From Nocardioides aurantiacus (lineage in GTDB: Bacteria; Actinomycetota; Actinomycetes; Propionibacteriales; Nocardioidaceae): a DNA stretch of 64,000 nt. Below the pieces are notes generated by a model. That model saw only the letters and a program-made list of their open reading frames with translations. It had not been told where the DNA came from and made no database searches. The stretch lies in assembly GCF_003752505.1 (NCBI RefSeq), contig NZ_RKHO01000001.1:868001-932000 (forward strand), written 5' to 3'. Made by a program: the position numbers and the translations under genes. Shown here piece after piece: positions 35,954-44,631 of this stretch (position 1 is its first letter; each line of letters begins with the position of its first letter).

Positions 35954-37722
35954 AGGACACCGGCAACGGCGGCTCCGGCGGCGGCGGGGGCTCGAACCCC
36001 GGCGGTGAGAGCGACTTCGACTACGACGTGCTCGTCATCGGCTCCGGCTTCGGCGGCTCGGTCACCGCGCTGCGGCTGACCGAGAAGGGCTACAAGGTCG
36101 GCGTCATCGAGGCCGGCGCCCGCTTCGAGGACAAGGACTTCGCCAAGACCTCCTTCGACCTCAAGAAGTTCCTCTACCGCCCCGAGATCGGCTGCTACGG
36201 CATCCAGCGCATCGACGCGGTCCGCGACTCGCTGATCCTCGCCGGCGCGGGCGTCGGCGGCGGCTCGCTCGTCTACGCCAACACGCTCTACGAACCTCTC
36301 GGCGCGTTCTACCGCGACCGGCAGTGGGCCCACATCACCGACTGGAAGAAGGAGCTCGCCCCCTTCTACGACCAGGCCAAGCGGATGCTCGGCGTCGTGG
36401 AGAACCCGCTCCGCACGCCCGCCGACGACGTGATGGAGCAGGTCGCGACCGAGATGGGCGTGGCCGACACCTTCCACCCCACCCCGGTCGGCGTCTTCTT
36501 CGGCCAGCCCGACCAGAAGATGGGCGAGACGGTGGCCGACCCCTACTTCGGCGGCGCCGGGCCGGAGCGGCGTACGTGCGTGGCGTGCGGTGACTGCATG
36601 ACCGGCTGCAACTACAACGCCAAGAACACGCTGGTGAAGAACTACCTCTACCTCGCCGAGCAGGCCGGCGCCCGCGTGATGCCGCTGTCGACGGTGACGC
36701 GCGTCAGCGAGCGCGACGGTGGCGGGTACGACGTGAGGATCCGCTTCACCAAGGCCAAGCGGGCGACCGCCAAGTCGACCCGCACGCTCTCCGCCGAGCA
36801 CGTCGTCTTCGCCGCGGCCGCGATCGGCACCCAGAAGCTGCTGCACAAGATGAAGGCCGAGGGGCACCTGCCGCGGCTCTCGGACCGCCTCGGCGAGCTG
36901 TCGCGCACCAACTCCGAGTCGATCCTCGGCGCGATCGCGCCGGACACCACGATCGACTACAGCTACGGCGTCGCGATCACCTCCTCCTTCCACCCCGACG
37001 AGGACACCCACGTCGAGCCGTGCCGCTACGGCAAGGGCAGCAACGCGATGTCGCTGATGCAGACGGTGCTCACCGACGGCGACGTCCCCGGCCGCCGCTG
37101 GCAGCAGTGGCTCAAGGAGCTGTGGACGCAGCGCAAGAACGTGCACTCGCTGTACGACGTGCGGCACTGGTCCGAGCGCACCGTCGTCGCCCTGGTGATG
37201 CAGACGCTCGACAACTCGATCACCGTCTACCCCAAGAAGGTGCCGGGGACCAACAAGTACCGCCTGACCTCGCGACAGGGCCACGGCGAGCCCAACCCGA
37301 CGTGGATCCCGGTCGCCAACACCGTGGTGCGCAAGATGGCCAAGATCATGGGCGGCACCGCCGGTGGCTCGATCGGCGAGCCGTTCAACATGCCGATGAC
37401 CGCCCACTTCATCGGCGGCTGCACCATCGGCGACTCGATCGAGACCGGCGTCGTCGACCCCTACCAGCGGGTCTACGGCTACGACAACATGCACATCGCC
37501 GACGGCTCGGCCATCACCGCCAACCTGGGCGTCAACCCGTCGCTGACGATCACCGCCCAGGCCGAGCGCGCGATGGCGTTCTGGCCCAACAAGGGCGAGG
37601 CCGACCCCCGGCCGGCGCTCGACGCGGCGTACGAGCAGCTCTCGCCGGTCGCCCCCCACAGCCCCGTCGTCCCCGCCTCGGCCCCCGGTGCGCTGCACCT
37701 GCCGATCGTGGGGGTCAGCTAG
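35950..37722 (+). CDS. GMC oxidoreductase, ChoD-like, with cysteine cluster
   Basis: 590-residue flavoprotein of the glucose-methanol-choline family, close in layout to mycobacterial ChoD. After a glycine-rich N-terminal tail, the FAD-binding motif DYDVLVIGSGFGGSVTAL (about residues 26-43) and ILAGAGVGGGSLVYANTLY follow. A CVACGDCMTGC cluster near residue 217 has the CxxCxxCxxxC spacing of a [4Fe-4S] site. C-terminal motifs are HFIGGCTIGDS and IADGSAITANLGVNPSLTI. True substrate is uncertain; a sterol is suggested by homology. Placement next to guaA echoes the mycobacterial choD-gua region. Confidence 0.85.
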   Translation: MKDTGNGGSGGGGGSNPGGESDFDYDVLVIGSGFGGSVTALRLTEKGYKVGVIEAGARFEDKDFAKTSFDLKKFLYRPEIGCYGIQRIDAVRDSLILAGAGVGGGSLVYANTLYEPLGAFYRDRQWAHITDWKKELAPFYDQAKRMLGVVENPLRTPADDVMEQVATEMGVADTFHPTPVGVFFGQPDQKMGETVADPYFGGAGPERRTCVACGDCMTGCNYNAKNTLVKNYLYLAEQAGARVMPLSTVTRVSERDGGGYDVRIRFTKAKRATAKSTRTLSAEHVVFAAAAIGTQKLLHKMKAEGHLPRLSDRLGELSRTNSESILGAIAPDTTIDYSYGVAITSSFHPDEDTHVEPCRYGKGSNAMSLMQTVLTDGDVPGRRWQQWLKELWTQRKNVHSLYDVRHWSERTVVALVMQTLDNSITVYPKKVPGTNKYRLTSRQGHGEPNPTWIPVANTVVRKMAKIMGGTAGGSIGEPFNMPMTAHFIGGCTIGDSIETGVVDPYQRVYGYDNMHIADGSAITANLGVNPSLTITAQAERAMAFWPNKGEADPRPALDAAYEQLSPVAPHSPVVPASAPGALHLPIVGVS

Positions 37723-37848
37723 GCGCGTGCCTTCTCGCCCGTCGGACCTGTGGTCCGGCGGGCTCGGGTGCTGTGCGGGTGTGACGTCGCTCGGTGGGAC
37801 GTCTGGGTCGTGTGACGGGGGTCGGGGCGACGCTGGCGTCCCAGTGAC

Positions 37849-37882
37849 GGGCGGTTTCACCGGCTAGCAGGTGAAACTGCCG
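37849..37882 (+). repeat. 34-base palindromic repeat, second copy of the ABC-F terminator family
   Basis: GGGCGGTTTCACCGGC, spacer TA, then GCAGGTGAAACTGCCG. Identical to 19826-19859 at 30 of 34 positions, with most changes keeping stem pairing by G-T wobble. It lies about 125 bases after the GMC oxidoreductase stop. Confidence 0.75.
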
Positions 37883-37973
37883 CGAGTGCCACAGCAGAAC
37901 TCCCGGGCGGCCGGTGCGACGACGCAGGTGTGGCACTCGACTGCCACGCCCGCCGAGGACCCACGCCGACGAC

Positions 37974-38006
37974 AAGACCCCGGACACCAGAGGTGTCCGG
38001 GGTCTT
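37974..38006. terminator. Perfect 15-bp hairpin terminator
   Basis: AAGACCCCGGACACC, loop AGA, exact reverse complement ending TCTT. With AA at one end and TT at the other it could act on both strands. Confidence 0.75.
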
Positions 38007-38022
38007 CGCCGTCACGACAGCC

Positions 38023-38073
38023 GACGAGCCAGGGCCCGACCGGGGAGGGAGGGAGGTCGGGCCCTGGCTCGTC
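38023..38073. terminator. Perfect 19-bp hairpin with G-rich loop
   Basis: GACGAGCCAGGGCCCGACC pairs exactly with the segment at 38055-38073. The 13-base loop is GGGGAGGGAGGGA, which could form or compete with a G-quadruplex. It lies 165 bases upstream of guaA, so it could be an upstream terminator or an attenuator. Confidence 0.65.
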
Positions 38074-38238
38074 CGCTGTTGCATCGTGCACGGACCCGAC
38101 GGGGAGGGAGGGAGGTTGTCGGATCCACCCACCACAACGAGGGGTCCCGGGCCCGGTTACGGGGCATCCGGAGAAATCTTCAACCATCTCGTCTGACAGA
38201 CTCAGGGGTCCGTTGAACCCCCACCGGAAGGGTCGATC

Positions 38239-39822
38239 GTGACCGATCACGACCTCGTCCTCGTCGTCGACTTCGGGGCCCAGTACGCCCAGCTGATCGC
38301 CCGCCGCGTCCGGGAGGCCCGGGTCTACTCCGAGATCGTCCCGCACACGATGCCGGTCGCGGAGATGCTCGCCAGGAACCCCGCCGCGATCATCCTCTCG
38401 GGCGGTCCGTCGTCGGTGTACTCGCCCGGCGCCCCGGCCGTCGACGACGACCTGTTCAGCGCGGGACTGCCCGTCTTCGGCATGTGCTACGGCTTCCAGG
38501 CGATGGCCCAGGCGCTCGGCGGGGAGGTCGCGCGCACCGGCTCCTCGGAGTACGGCCGCACGCCCGTCACCGTCACCGCCCCCGGCACGCTGCTCGCCGG
38601 CCTGCCCGCGGCGCACCGCGTCTGGATGTCGCACGGCGACTCGGTGCAGTCGGCGCCCGCGGGGTTCGACGTGCTGGCCTCGACGACCAAGACTCCCGTC
38701 GCTGCGTTCGAGGACACCGAGCGCCGGATGGCCGGCGTGCAGTGGCACCCCGAGGTGCTGCACAGCGAGCACGGCCAGGAGGTGCTCTCGCACTTCCTGC
38801 TCGACATCGCCGGCTGCCGGCCCACCTGGACGATGGTCAACATCGTCGAGGAGCAGGTCGAGCGGATCCAGCAGCAGATCGGCCCCGAGGGGTTGGCGAT
38901 CTGCGCGCTGTCCGGCGGCGTCGACAGCGCGGTCGCCGCGGCCGTCGTACAACGTGCGATCGGGGACCGCCTGACCTGCGTGTACGTCGACCACGGGCTC
39001 ATGCGAAAGGGCGAGTCGGAGCAGATCGAGCGCGACTTCGTGGCCGCGACCGGGGCCGACCTGGTCGTCGTCGACGCCGAGGAGCAGTTCCTCGACGCGC
39101 TCGCCGGCGTCTCCGACCCCGAGACCAAGCGCAAGATCATCGGCCGGGAGTTCATCCGGGTCTTCGAGGCCGCCGAGGCCGACATCCTCGCGCCCAAGAT
39201 CGCCGCCGGCTCGCACGCCGAGGGCGTGAAGATGGCCTTCCTGGTGCAGGGCACGCTCTACCCCGACGTCGTCGAGTCGGGCGGGGGAGCGGGCACGTCC
39301 AACATCAAGTCGCACCACAACGTGGGCGGACTGCCCGACGACCTCGAGTTCGAGCTCGTCGAGCCGCTGCGGACGCTGTTCAAGGACGAGGTGCGCCTCG
39401 TCGGCGAGCAGCTCGGCCTGCCCGGCGAGATCGTCTGGCGCCACCCCTTCCCCGGCCCCGGCCTGGGGATCCGGATCATCGGCGAGGTCACCCGCGAGCG
39501 GCTCGACATCCTGCGCGAGGCCGACGCGATCGCCCGCGAGGAGCTCTCCCGCGCGGGCCTGGACCGCGACATCTGGCAGTTCCCGGTGGTGCTGCTGGCC
39601 GACGTACGCTCCGTCGGCGTGCAGGGAGACGGCCGCACCTACGGCCACCCCGTCGTGCTGCGCCCGGTCACCTCCGAGGACGCCATGACCGCCGACTGGG
39701 CGCGGGTGCCCTACGAGGTGCTCGAGACCGTCAGCACGCGGATCACCAACGAGGTGCCCGAGGTCAACCGGGTCACCCTCGACATCACCAGCAAGCCGCC
39801 GGGGACGATCGAGTGGGAGTGA
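38239..39822 (+). CDS. guaA: GMP synthase (glutamine-hydrolysing)
   Basis: 527-residue enzyme converting XMP to GMP. N-terminal class I glutamine amidotransferase with nucleophile Cys83 in FGMCYGFQ and catalytic His/Glu in VQWHPEV; central ATP pyrophosphatase with P-loop [14 protein letters not shown]-terminal dimerisation domain with [13 protein letters not shown] and ending [10 protein letters not shown]. Start is GTG 38239, preceded by GGAAGGG. A palindrome 24 bases after the stop (39847-39870) is the likely terminator. Confidence 0.96.
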   Translation: MTDHDLVLVVDFGAQYAQLIARRVREARVYSEIVPHTMPVAEMLARNPAAIILSGGPSSVYSPGAPAVDDDLFSAGLPVFGMCYGFQAMAQALGGEVARTGSSEYGRTPVTVTAPGTLLAGLPAAHRVWMSHGDSVQSAPAGFDVLASTTKTPVAAFEDTERRMAGVQWHPEVLHSEHGQEVLSHFLLDIAGCRPTWTMVNIVEEQVERIQQQIGPEGLAICALSGGVDSAVAAAVVQRAIGDRLTCVYVDHGLMRKGESEQIERDFVAATGADLVVVDAEEQFLDALAGVSDPETKRKIIGREFIRVFEAAEADILAPKIAAGSHAEGVKMAFLVQGTLYPDVVESGGGAGTSNIKSHHNVGGLPDDLEFELVEPLRTLFKDEVRLVGEQLGLPGEIVWRHPFPGPGLGIRIIGEVTRERLDILREADAIAREELSRAGLDRDIWQFPVVLLADVRSVGVQGDGRTYGHPVVLRPVTSEDAMTADWARVPYEVLETVSTRITNEVPEVNRVTLDITSKPPGTIEWE

Positions 39823-39846
39823 GCTCGGGGTACTGAGCCGGTTGCT

Positions 39847-39870
39847 GATTCCCCGGACGTCCGGTGAATC
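39847..39870. terminator. Palindrome after guaA, family 2
   Basis: GATTCCCCGGAC/GTCCGGTGAATC, 12-bp arms with one mismatch. On the opposite strand it is 20/24 identical to the element at 49498-49521, including the flanking TTGCTGATT. Likely guaA terminator and member of a dispersed palindrome family. Confidence 0.7.
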
Positions 39871-40084
39871 TGGCACTTGTCAGGTGTTGCGATGCCTGCC
39901 AGGTGTCTGAAAACGGTGCCAGGTGGCGCGGTTCGTCCCGGTTGCCGGCCAGCTCATCGGCGTACGTCGGACGATCGACCACTCCGCCGGAGAGCCTGTC
40001 GCTCGCCCGGGGTCGCAGCTCCGGCGCCCGGGCTGTTTCCCAAGCGACCTCGGGAAACCGACGCCCCCGCACGCACGCACCGCA

Positions 40085-40112
40085 GCCCGGCCACCTCGAG
40101 AGGTGACCGGGC
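40085..40112 (-). terminator. Hairpin terminator downstream of tauD
   Basis: GCCCGGCCACCTC / GAGGTGACCGGGC with one mismatch and a GA loop, 26 bases past the tauD stop on the minus strand. Confidence 0.7.
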
Positions 40113-40137
40113 CCGTGCCGTACGGCGCGCTTCGCGC

Positions 40138-41037
40138 TCAGCGTGTGGCGGGACCGACCGGCACGTCTCCGGCGAGGGTGATCCGGCGCATGATGCGGGT
40201 CTCGTCGTAGTCGCGGTTGGCGTAGTGCAGCGTGCTGCGGTTGTCCCACATGCCGACGTCGCCGAGCTGCCAGCGGTGGCGCACGGTGTGCTCGGGCTTG
40301 AGCAGGTGGGCGTAGAGCATGTCGAGGATGGCGCGGCTCTCGGCGTCGGAGACGCCCACGACGTGCTCGGTGAAGCCGGGGTTGACGAACAGGCCCCTGC
40401 GGCCGGTCTCGGGGTGGACGCGCACCACCGGGTGCTCCACGGGGGTCAGCTCGGTGACCTCCTGGCCCTCCCACGAGTTGCCGCGGCCGCCGTGGCGTCG
40501 CAGGTAGGCGCCCCACTCGCGGGTGCCGTCGTGGATCGCGGTGAGCTGGTCGACCATGCCGCGCACGGGGGCCGACAGGGACTCGTAGGCCTGCTCGGCG
40601 TCGACCCAGCTGGTGTCGCCGCCGTACGACGGGAGCTGGTGCGCCCGCAGGATCGAGCCCATCGGGGGGCGCTCGACGAAGGTGACGTCGGTGTGCCAGA
40701 CGTCGGAGAAGCTGAACTCCGGGTCGGCGCTGTCGAGGTCGAAGATCTCGGGCAGCTCGACCTGGGCGCTCTGGCCGACGACGGGGTGGCCGACGGTGAC
40801 CTCGCCGAGGCGTCGGCCGAGGTCCACCTGGTCGGCGTCGGTGAGGTCCTGGCCGCGGAAGAAGAGCACCTTCTGCTCGACCAGGGCGGACCGGATGTCG
40901 GCGACCTGGTCGTCGGTGAGGGTGCGCAGGTCGGTGCCGATGACCTCGGCGCCGAAGCGGGGGCCGAGCTTGTCGAGCACCAGCGAGGCGCCGCGGGGCG
41001 GGCTGACGTGGTGGTTCCGTGCGGGTGCCTGCGTCAT
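40138..41037 (-). CDS. TauD/TfdA family Fe(II)/2-oxoglutarate-dependent dioxygenase
   Basis: 299-residue dioxygenase. The iron ligands are visible as WHTDVTF (His115, Asp117) and a distal histidine in the C-terminal STLHYANRDY; the 2-oxoglutarate arginine lies in ETRIMRRITL. Members release sulfite from taurine or alkyl sulfonates, or cleave phenoxy acids. Substrate unknown; taurine or an alkylsulfonate/sulfate ester is the default guess. ATG start with an AGGAGGACG ribosome site on the minus strand. It is divergent from a P450, with an unusually AT-rich segment in between. Confidence 0.88.
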   Translation of the reverse strand: MTQAPARNHHVSPPRGASLVLDKLGPRFGAEVIGTDLRTLTDDQVADIRSALVEQKVLFFRGQDLTDADQVDLGRRLGEVTVGHPVVGQSAQVELPEIFDLDSADPEFSFSDVWHTDVTFVERPPMGSILRAHQLPSYGGDTSWVDAEQAYESLSAPVRGMVDQLTAIHDGTREWGAYLRRHGGRGNSWEGQEVTELTPVEHPVVRVHPETGRRGLFVNPGFTEHVVGVSDAESRAILDMLYAHLLKPEHTVRHRWQLGDVGMWDNRSTLHYANRDYDETRIMRRITLAGDVPVGPATR

Positions 41038-41061
41038 GGTGGCGTCCTCCTCGGGCTCGTC

Positions 41062-41098
41062 CGTGCCATAAACCTACTGACTTACTCAACATACACGA
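41062..41098. promoter_or_regulatory. AT-rich regulatory segment upstream of tauD
   Basis: On the minus strand this reads TATGTTGAGTAAGTCAGTAGG followed by TTTATG (shown with the first 20 bases only being essential: TATGTTGAGTAAGTCAGTAG). It is strikingly AT-rich for this genome and lies about 25-60 bases before the tauD start, where a promoter or sulfur-responsive operator would be expected. No regulator is assigned. Confidence 0.4.
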
Positions 41099-41202
41099 GA
41101 TGCGGTGGTCGGGGGTGTCGGGGACGGGTCCGGGGTGTCCCCGACGACGGGGGAGGCCAGGGTTCCCTAGAATTCGCGGGGTCCGACGACGAGGAGTGCG
41201 CA

Positions 41203-42486
41203 GTGGGACGACTGGTCACGACGCTCACCCGCGCGGTGCGGCAGCGGGTGCTGGCGCGCGCCGGGGGCGTCGACCTGTCGCGGCTCGACAAGGTGCCGGA
41301 GTCGCTGGCCTGGCCGCTGCGCCGTGACGGCACGTCGCCCAGCCCGCGGCTCCAGGCCACCCGCAACGCCGACCCGGTGCAGCGGCTGGTCCGGCTGTTC
41401 GGCATGGAGGTGTGGCTGGTCACCGGCGACGCGGAGTGCCGCGCGGTGCTGGCCGACGCCACGTCGTACAGCACCGACATCCGGCCCTACATGGGCCGCA
41501 GCGGCTCCGCCACGGACGGCGACATCGGCGGCCTGGGGTTCACCGACCCGCCCGACCACACCCGGCTGCGGCGGCTGCTCGTGCCGGAGTTCACGATGCG
41601 GCGGCTGCAGCGCCTCGCCCCGCTGATCCAGCGCGTCGTCGACCGCCAGCTCGACGAGCTCGAGGCGGCGCTCACCGAGTCCCCCGACGGCGTCGCCGAC
41701 CTGGTGCCGACCCTCGCCTTCCCGGTGCCGTTCCTGGTCATCTGCGACCTCCTCGGCCTGCCCGACGAACGGCGCGAGACCTTCGCCAGCCTCGCCACCC
41801 AGCGCTTCGACGTCACCGGGGGAGGGCCCGGGACGATCGGGGCGATCGGCGGCTCGCGGGAGTTCCTGCTGGCCGAGGTCGCCCGGCAGCGGCACGATCC
41901 CGGGCCGGGCCTGATCGGCCAGCTGATCCGCGAGCACGGCGAGGAGGTCACCGACTTCGAGCTCGGCGGCCTCGCCGACGGAGTCTTCACCGGCGGCCTG
42001 GAGACCAGCGCCTCGATGCTCGCGCTCGGCACCGCCCACCTGCTCGAGCACCGCGAGCTGTGGCGCCGGCTGCAGGCCGACCCCACCATCGCCCCGGCCC
42101 TGGTCGACGACCTGCTGCGGCTGCTCTCGGTCGTGCAGGTCGCCTTCCCGCGCTTCGCCCGCCACGACGTCGTCGTCGGCGGCAAGAGCATCCCGCAGGG
42201 GTCGGTCGTGCTGTGCTCGCTGCCCGCCGCCAACCGCGACGGCCGCGTCGGCCGGGGCGACGACGTCGACCTGACCACGGCCGGGCCCGGCCACCTGGCC
42301 TTCGGGCACGGCTTCCACCGCTGCGTCGGCGCCGAGCTGGCACGGATGGAGCTGGTCACGGCGTTCACCACGATGGTGCCACGGCTGCCCGACCTGGCCC
42401 TGGCGGTGCCCCCGGACGAGCTGGAGCACCGCGCGCTCTCGATCGTGTTCGGCGTCGAGTCGGTGCCGGTCACCCGTCGGGGCTGA
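41203..42486 (+). CDS. Cytochrome P450 with DxxR in place of ExxR
   Basis: 427-residue soluble bacterial P450. Heme-binding loop FGHGFHRCVG with Cys374 is intact. The I-helix reads FTGGLETSAS (Glu267-Thr268), close to the usual AGxET. The K-helix ExxR motif is VDDLLR, so the normally invariant glutamate is Asp303, with Arg306 kept. GTG 41203 is preceded by GAGGAG at about seven bases, and TAGAAT at 41168-41173 may be the -10 box. Divergent from the TauD dioxygenase; no ferredoxin or reductase gene is adjacent. Substrate unknown. Confidence 0.92.
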   Translation: MGRLVTTLTRAVRQRVLARAGGVDLSRLDKVPESLAWPLRRDGTSPSPRLQATRNADPVQRLVRLFGMEVWLVTGDAECRAVLADATSYSTDIRPYMGRSGSATDGDIGGLGFTDPPDHTRLRRLLVPEFTMRRLQRLAPLIQRVVDRQLDELEAALTESPDGVADLVPTLAFPVPFLVICDLLGLPDERRETFASLATQRFDVTGGGPGTIGAIGGSREFLLAEVARQRHDPGPGLIGQLIREHGEEVTDFELGGLADGVFTGGLETSASMLALGTAHLLEHRELWRRLQADPTIAPALVDDLLRLLSVVQVAFPRFARHDVVVGGKSIPQGSVVLCSLPAANRDGRVGRGDDVDLTTAGPGHLAFGHGFHRCVGAELARMELVTAFTTMVPRLPDLALAVPPDELEHRALSIVFGVESVPVTRRG

Positions 42487-42493
42487 GGCGGTC

Positions 42494-44542
42494 TCAGGGC
42501 GCGAGGTCGGCGTACGCCTCGGCCAGGACGTCGGCCCCGGCCTTGACCCGCGTCGTGTGCTCCACGCGGTTCCACGTCGGCCAGGTCAGGTCGAGCGCGT
42601 GCTGCTCGCCGTCGACGTCGAGCGCCAGCCCGATGCCGGGGACCTGCACCCGCGCGGCCGGCCGGCCCTCGCCGAGCGCGACGCGCGCCGAGGGGTCGGC
42701 CATGCCGAGCATCGACCACGGCAGCCGCACCTCGAGCGTGTCGGTCTCCTCCTCGACCTGCCACGTCGCCATCGAGTCGTACGACGCGTCCTGCGGGTCC
42801 CAGCTGCCCTCGACCAGCCGGCCGACGGGGTCGTACTCCGCGGGGCGACCCGCCAGCGCGCGGTTGGTCATCAGCACCAGGTCGTGCCAGGCCGCGTCCT
42901 GGTCGGGTCGGTACGACGTGCCGCGGACGTCGAGCCGCACCGGGTCGAGCGCCCTGCGCACCTGCACCTGACCGGTCCCCGCCTCGGTGTCCAGCAGCAG
43001 CCGGTGGTCGGCCTCCTCGGGCCCGGGCACCACGTCGGCCTCGAGCCGCAGCCGGGTGGGAGCGCCGTCGCGCCCGGTGACCTCGACGTGGACGTAGGAG
43101 TGGTCGGCCCAGACGTGGACGTACTTCGTGTCGCCGCCCTCGGGGACCAGCTCGGCGGCGGCGTCCGGCACCTGCGTGGTGTCGGTCGCCACCAGGCCGA
43201 ACCACTGCTCGTTGGTCAGCGGGTCGTGCCACAGCTGGCGACGCTCGGCGTCGGTGTGCTCCTGGGTGTTCCAGGTGCGCTTGAACCACTCGTCCTCCCA
43301 CGAGAAGACGAACCCGCCGGCGACGCCCTGGGCCGCCATCATCCGCAGCATCGAGGCGTTCATCGCCATCGCCTCCTGCTCGGAGTGCGAGCCCTGGTCG
43401 CGTCCGCGGGTGCCCTCGTGGGCCGAGCCCAGCGAGGACGGCACGCCGAACTCGCTCACCACGAGCGGCATCGTGCCGGCGACGTGCTGCTGCAGCGAGG
43501 CCAGGTAGCCGGCGTACCGGTCGGGCTCGCCCTCCCACTCGACCCGGTCGAGGCCGCGCTCGAAGCGCTGGAAGTCGGGGTAGTAGGGGTAGGCGTGGAA
43601 GCTCGCGAAGGTGCCGCCCGGCCACGCCCGCGTCGGCAGCACGTGCATCGCGTCGACGCCGACGAGGTCCTCGGCGGGCAGCGGCTCGGTCGGGTGGGTC
43701 AGCGGGTCGGTGGTGGGCCAGTTGGCGAAGGCCACGGGCACCGAGGTGCCGTGCGCGGCCTCCGCGGTGGCGAGGACGTCCAGGTGACGCGCGATCCAGC
43801 GCTCGGTGGCGGTCGCGTCGCGGGTGGCGGCGAAGTAGCGCCCCGGCTCGTACGCCGCCCCCGCCTCCCGGCGGTCGGTGCGGCGGGTGCCCTCGGGGTC
43901 CCACTCGACGCCGACGATCCAGGACACCACCCAGCGCGAGACGTCCGTGCGCCAGGTGCCGCCGGCGTGGCCGGGCTGCTCGGGCCGGGTCAGGTCGCCG
44001 TGCACGGCCGCCGAGGTCTCGCGCAGCTCCTCGGTGAAGGCGCGGTCCACCGAGGGGGTGTAGAGGGTCCGCCCGGCCTCGGTGTAGCTCTCGTCGGGCA
44101 GGTAGACGCCCTGCACCAGGTAGAGCGGGGCCGTCGGGTGCGCCCGGTTGAAGCGGTCCAGCTCGTCGTAGAAGGCGGGCGGGTGCGCGGCGTACACCCG
44201 CACCACCCGGATGCCGAGGTCGTGCATCTGGGAGAACCAGGTGCGGTACGTCGCCGCGTCGAGGTGGTCGATCTCGCCGGGCTGGTGACCCGGCGTGGTG
44301 CTGCCGAGGTTGATGCCGGGCAGGAAGGTCTTCGCGCCCGACGCGGTGTGCAGGGCCAGGCCGCCGGGTCCGGAGGTGGCGAGCACGTCGAGGTCACCGA
44401 CGGTGCGCGGCGCGGGTGACCAGTCGCTCCCGGAGGCGGTCGCGGCCGCGGCTGCGGGGTCGGGGGAGTCGCTGCCGGTGCACCCGGCGGCGGCGAGCAG
44501 GGTCACCAGCGTGAGCAGGACCCCGAGCGAGCGTCGTACCAC
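42494..44542 (-). CDS. Lipoprotein with glycoside-hydrolase-like TIM barrel
   Basis: 682-residue exported lipoprotein. The signal peptide ends in the lipobox LAAAGC, placing the mature N-terminus at the membrane. The first about 450 residues resemble clan-A glycosidase/transglycosidase folds: LPGINLGSTTPGH, DLGIRVVRVYAAHPPAFYDEL, SWIVGVEWDP and a likely catalytic glutamate in LVVSEFGVPSSLGSAHEG. The C-terminal about 200 residues are beta-rich with no clear family. TAACCT on the minus strand (44554-44549) lies six bases before the GTG. Substrate unknown. Convergent with the P450 gene, seven bases apart. Confidence 0.78.
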   Translation of the reverse strand: MVRRSLGVLLTLVTLLAAAGCTGSDSPDPAAAAATASGSDWSPAPRTVGDLDVLATSGPGGLALHTASGAKTFLPGINLGSTTPGHQPGEIDHLDAATYRTWFSQMHDLGIRVVRVYAAHPPAFYDELDRFNRAHPTAPLYLVQGVYLPDESYTEAGRTLYTPSVDRAFTEELRETSAAVHGDLTRPEQPGHAGGTWRTDVSRWVVSWIVGVEWDPEGTRRTDRREAGAAYEPGRYFAATRDATATERWIARHLDVLATAEAAHGTSVPVAFANWPTTDPLTHPTEPLPAEDLVGVDAMHVLPTRAWPGGTFASFHAYPYYPDFQRFERGLDRVEWEGEPDRYAGYLASLQQHVAGTMPLVVSEFGVPSSLGSAHEGTRGRDQGSHSEQEAMAMNASMLRMMAAQGVAGGFVFSWEDEWFKRTWNTQEHTDAERRQLWHDPLTNEQWFGLVATDTTQVPDAAAELVPEGGDTKYVHVWADHSYVHVEVTGRDGAPTRLRLEADVVPGPEEADHRLLLDTEAGTGQVQVRRALDPVRLDVRGTSYRPDQDAAWHDLVLMTNRALAGRPAEYDPVGRLVEGSWDPQDASYDSMATWQVEEETDTLEVRLPWSMLGMADPSARVALGEGRPAARVQVPGIGLALDVDGEQHALDLTWPTWNRVEHTTRVKAGADVLAEAYADLAP

Positions 44543-44631
44543 CCCGTGAGGTTACGAGGCGTTCGCACCTTCTGTCCGGGTTCTGGAGGGGGTGAGGGTG
44601 GGGGTCGTCTAGACCGGTTCGACCCGACACG

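Larger units (their letters stand above)
37723..38238. other. Highly structured spacer between the GMC oxidoreductase and guaA
   Basis: About 515 bases with no convincing gene but a chain of inverted repeats: the palindrome at 37849-37882, a 10-bp pair GAGTGCCACA/TGTGGCACTC (37884-37893 and 37929-37938), a 15-bp hairpin at 37974-38006 and a 19-bp hairpin at 38023-38073. A G-rich 16-base sequence (GGGGAGGGAGGGAGGT) occurs at 38042-38057 and again at 38101-38116. A small RNA or stacked terminators are possible. guaA has a GGAAGGG ribosome site before its GTG. Confidence 0.65.
39823..40137. other. Spacer between guaA and tauD with three hairpins
   Basis: About 315 bases. Holds the palindrome at 39847-39870, a GTTTCCC/GGGAAAC hairpin at 40035-40058 and a 13-bp hairpin at 40085-40112. 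CTGGCAC (39870-39876) and GTGCCAG (39916-39922) form a wider pair enclosing two copies of a TGYCAGGTGT motif. No gene is evident. Confidence 0.6.

Noticed and set aside
41203-42486. P450 as a decaying pseudogene because of the altered ExxR
   Set aside because: The frame is intact over 427 codons, and the heme loop, I-helix and K-helix arginine are all preserved; a single conservative change does not indicate decay.
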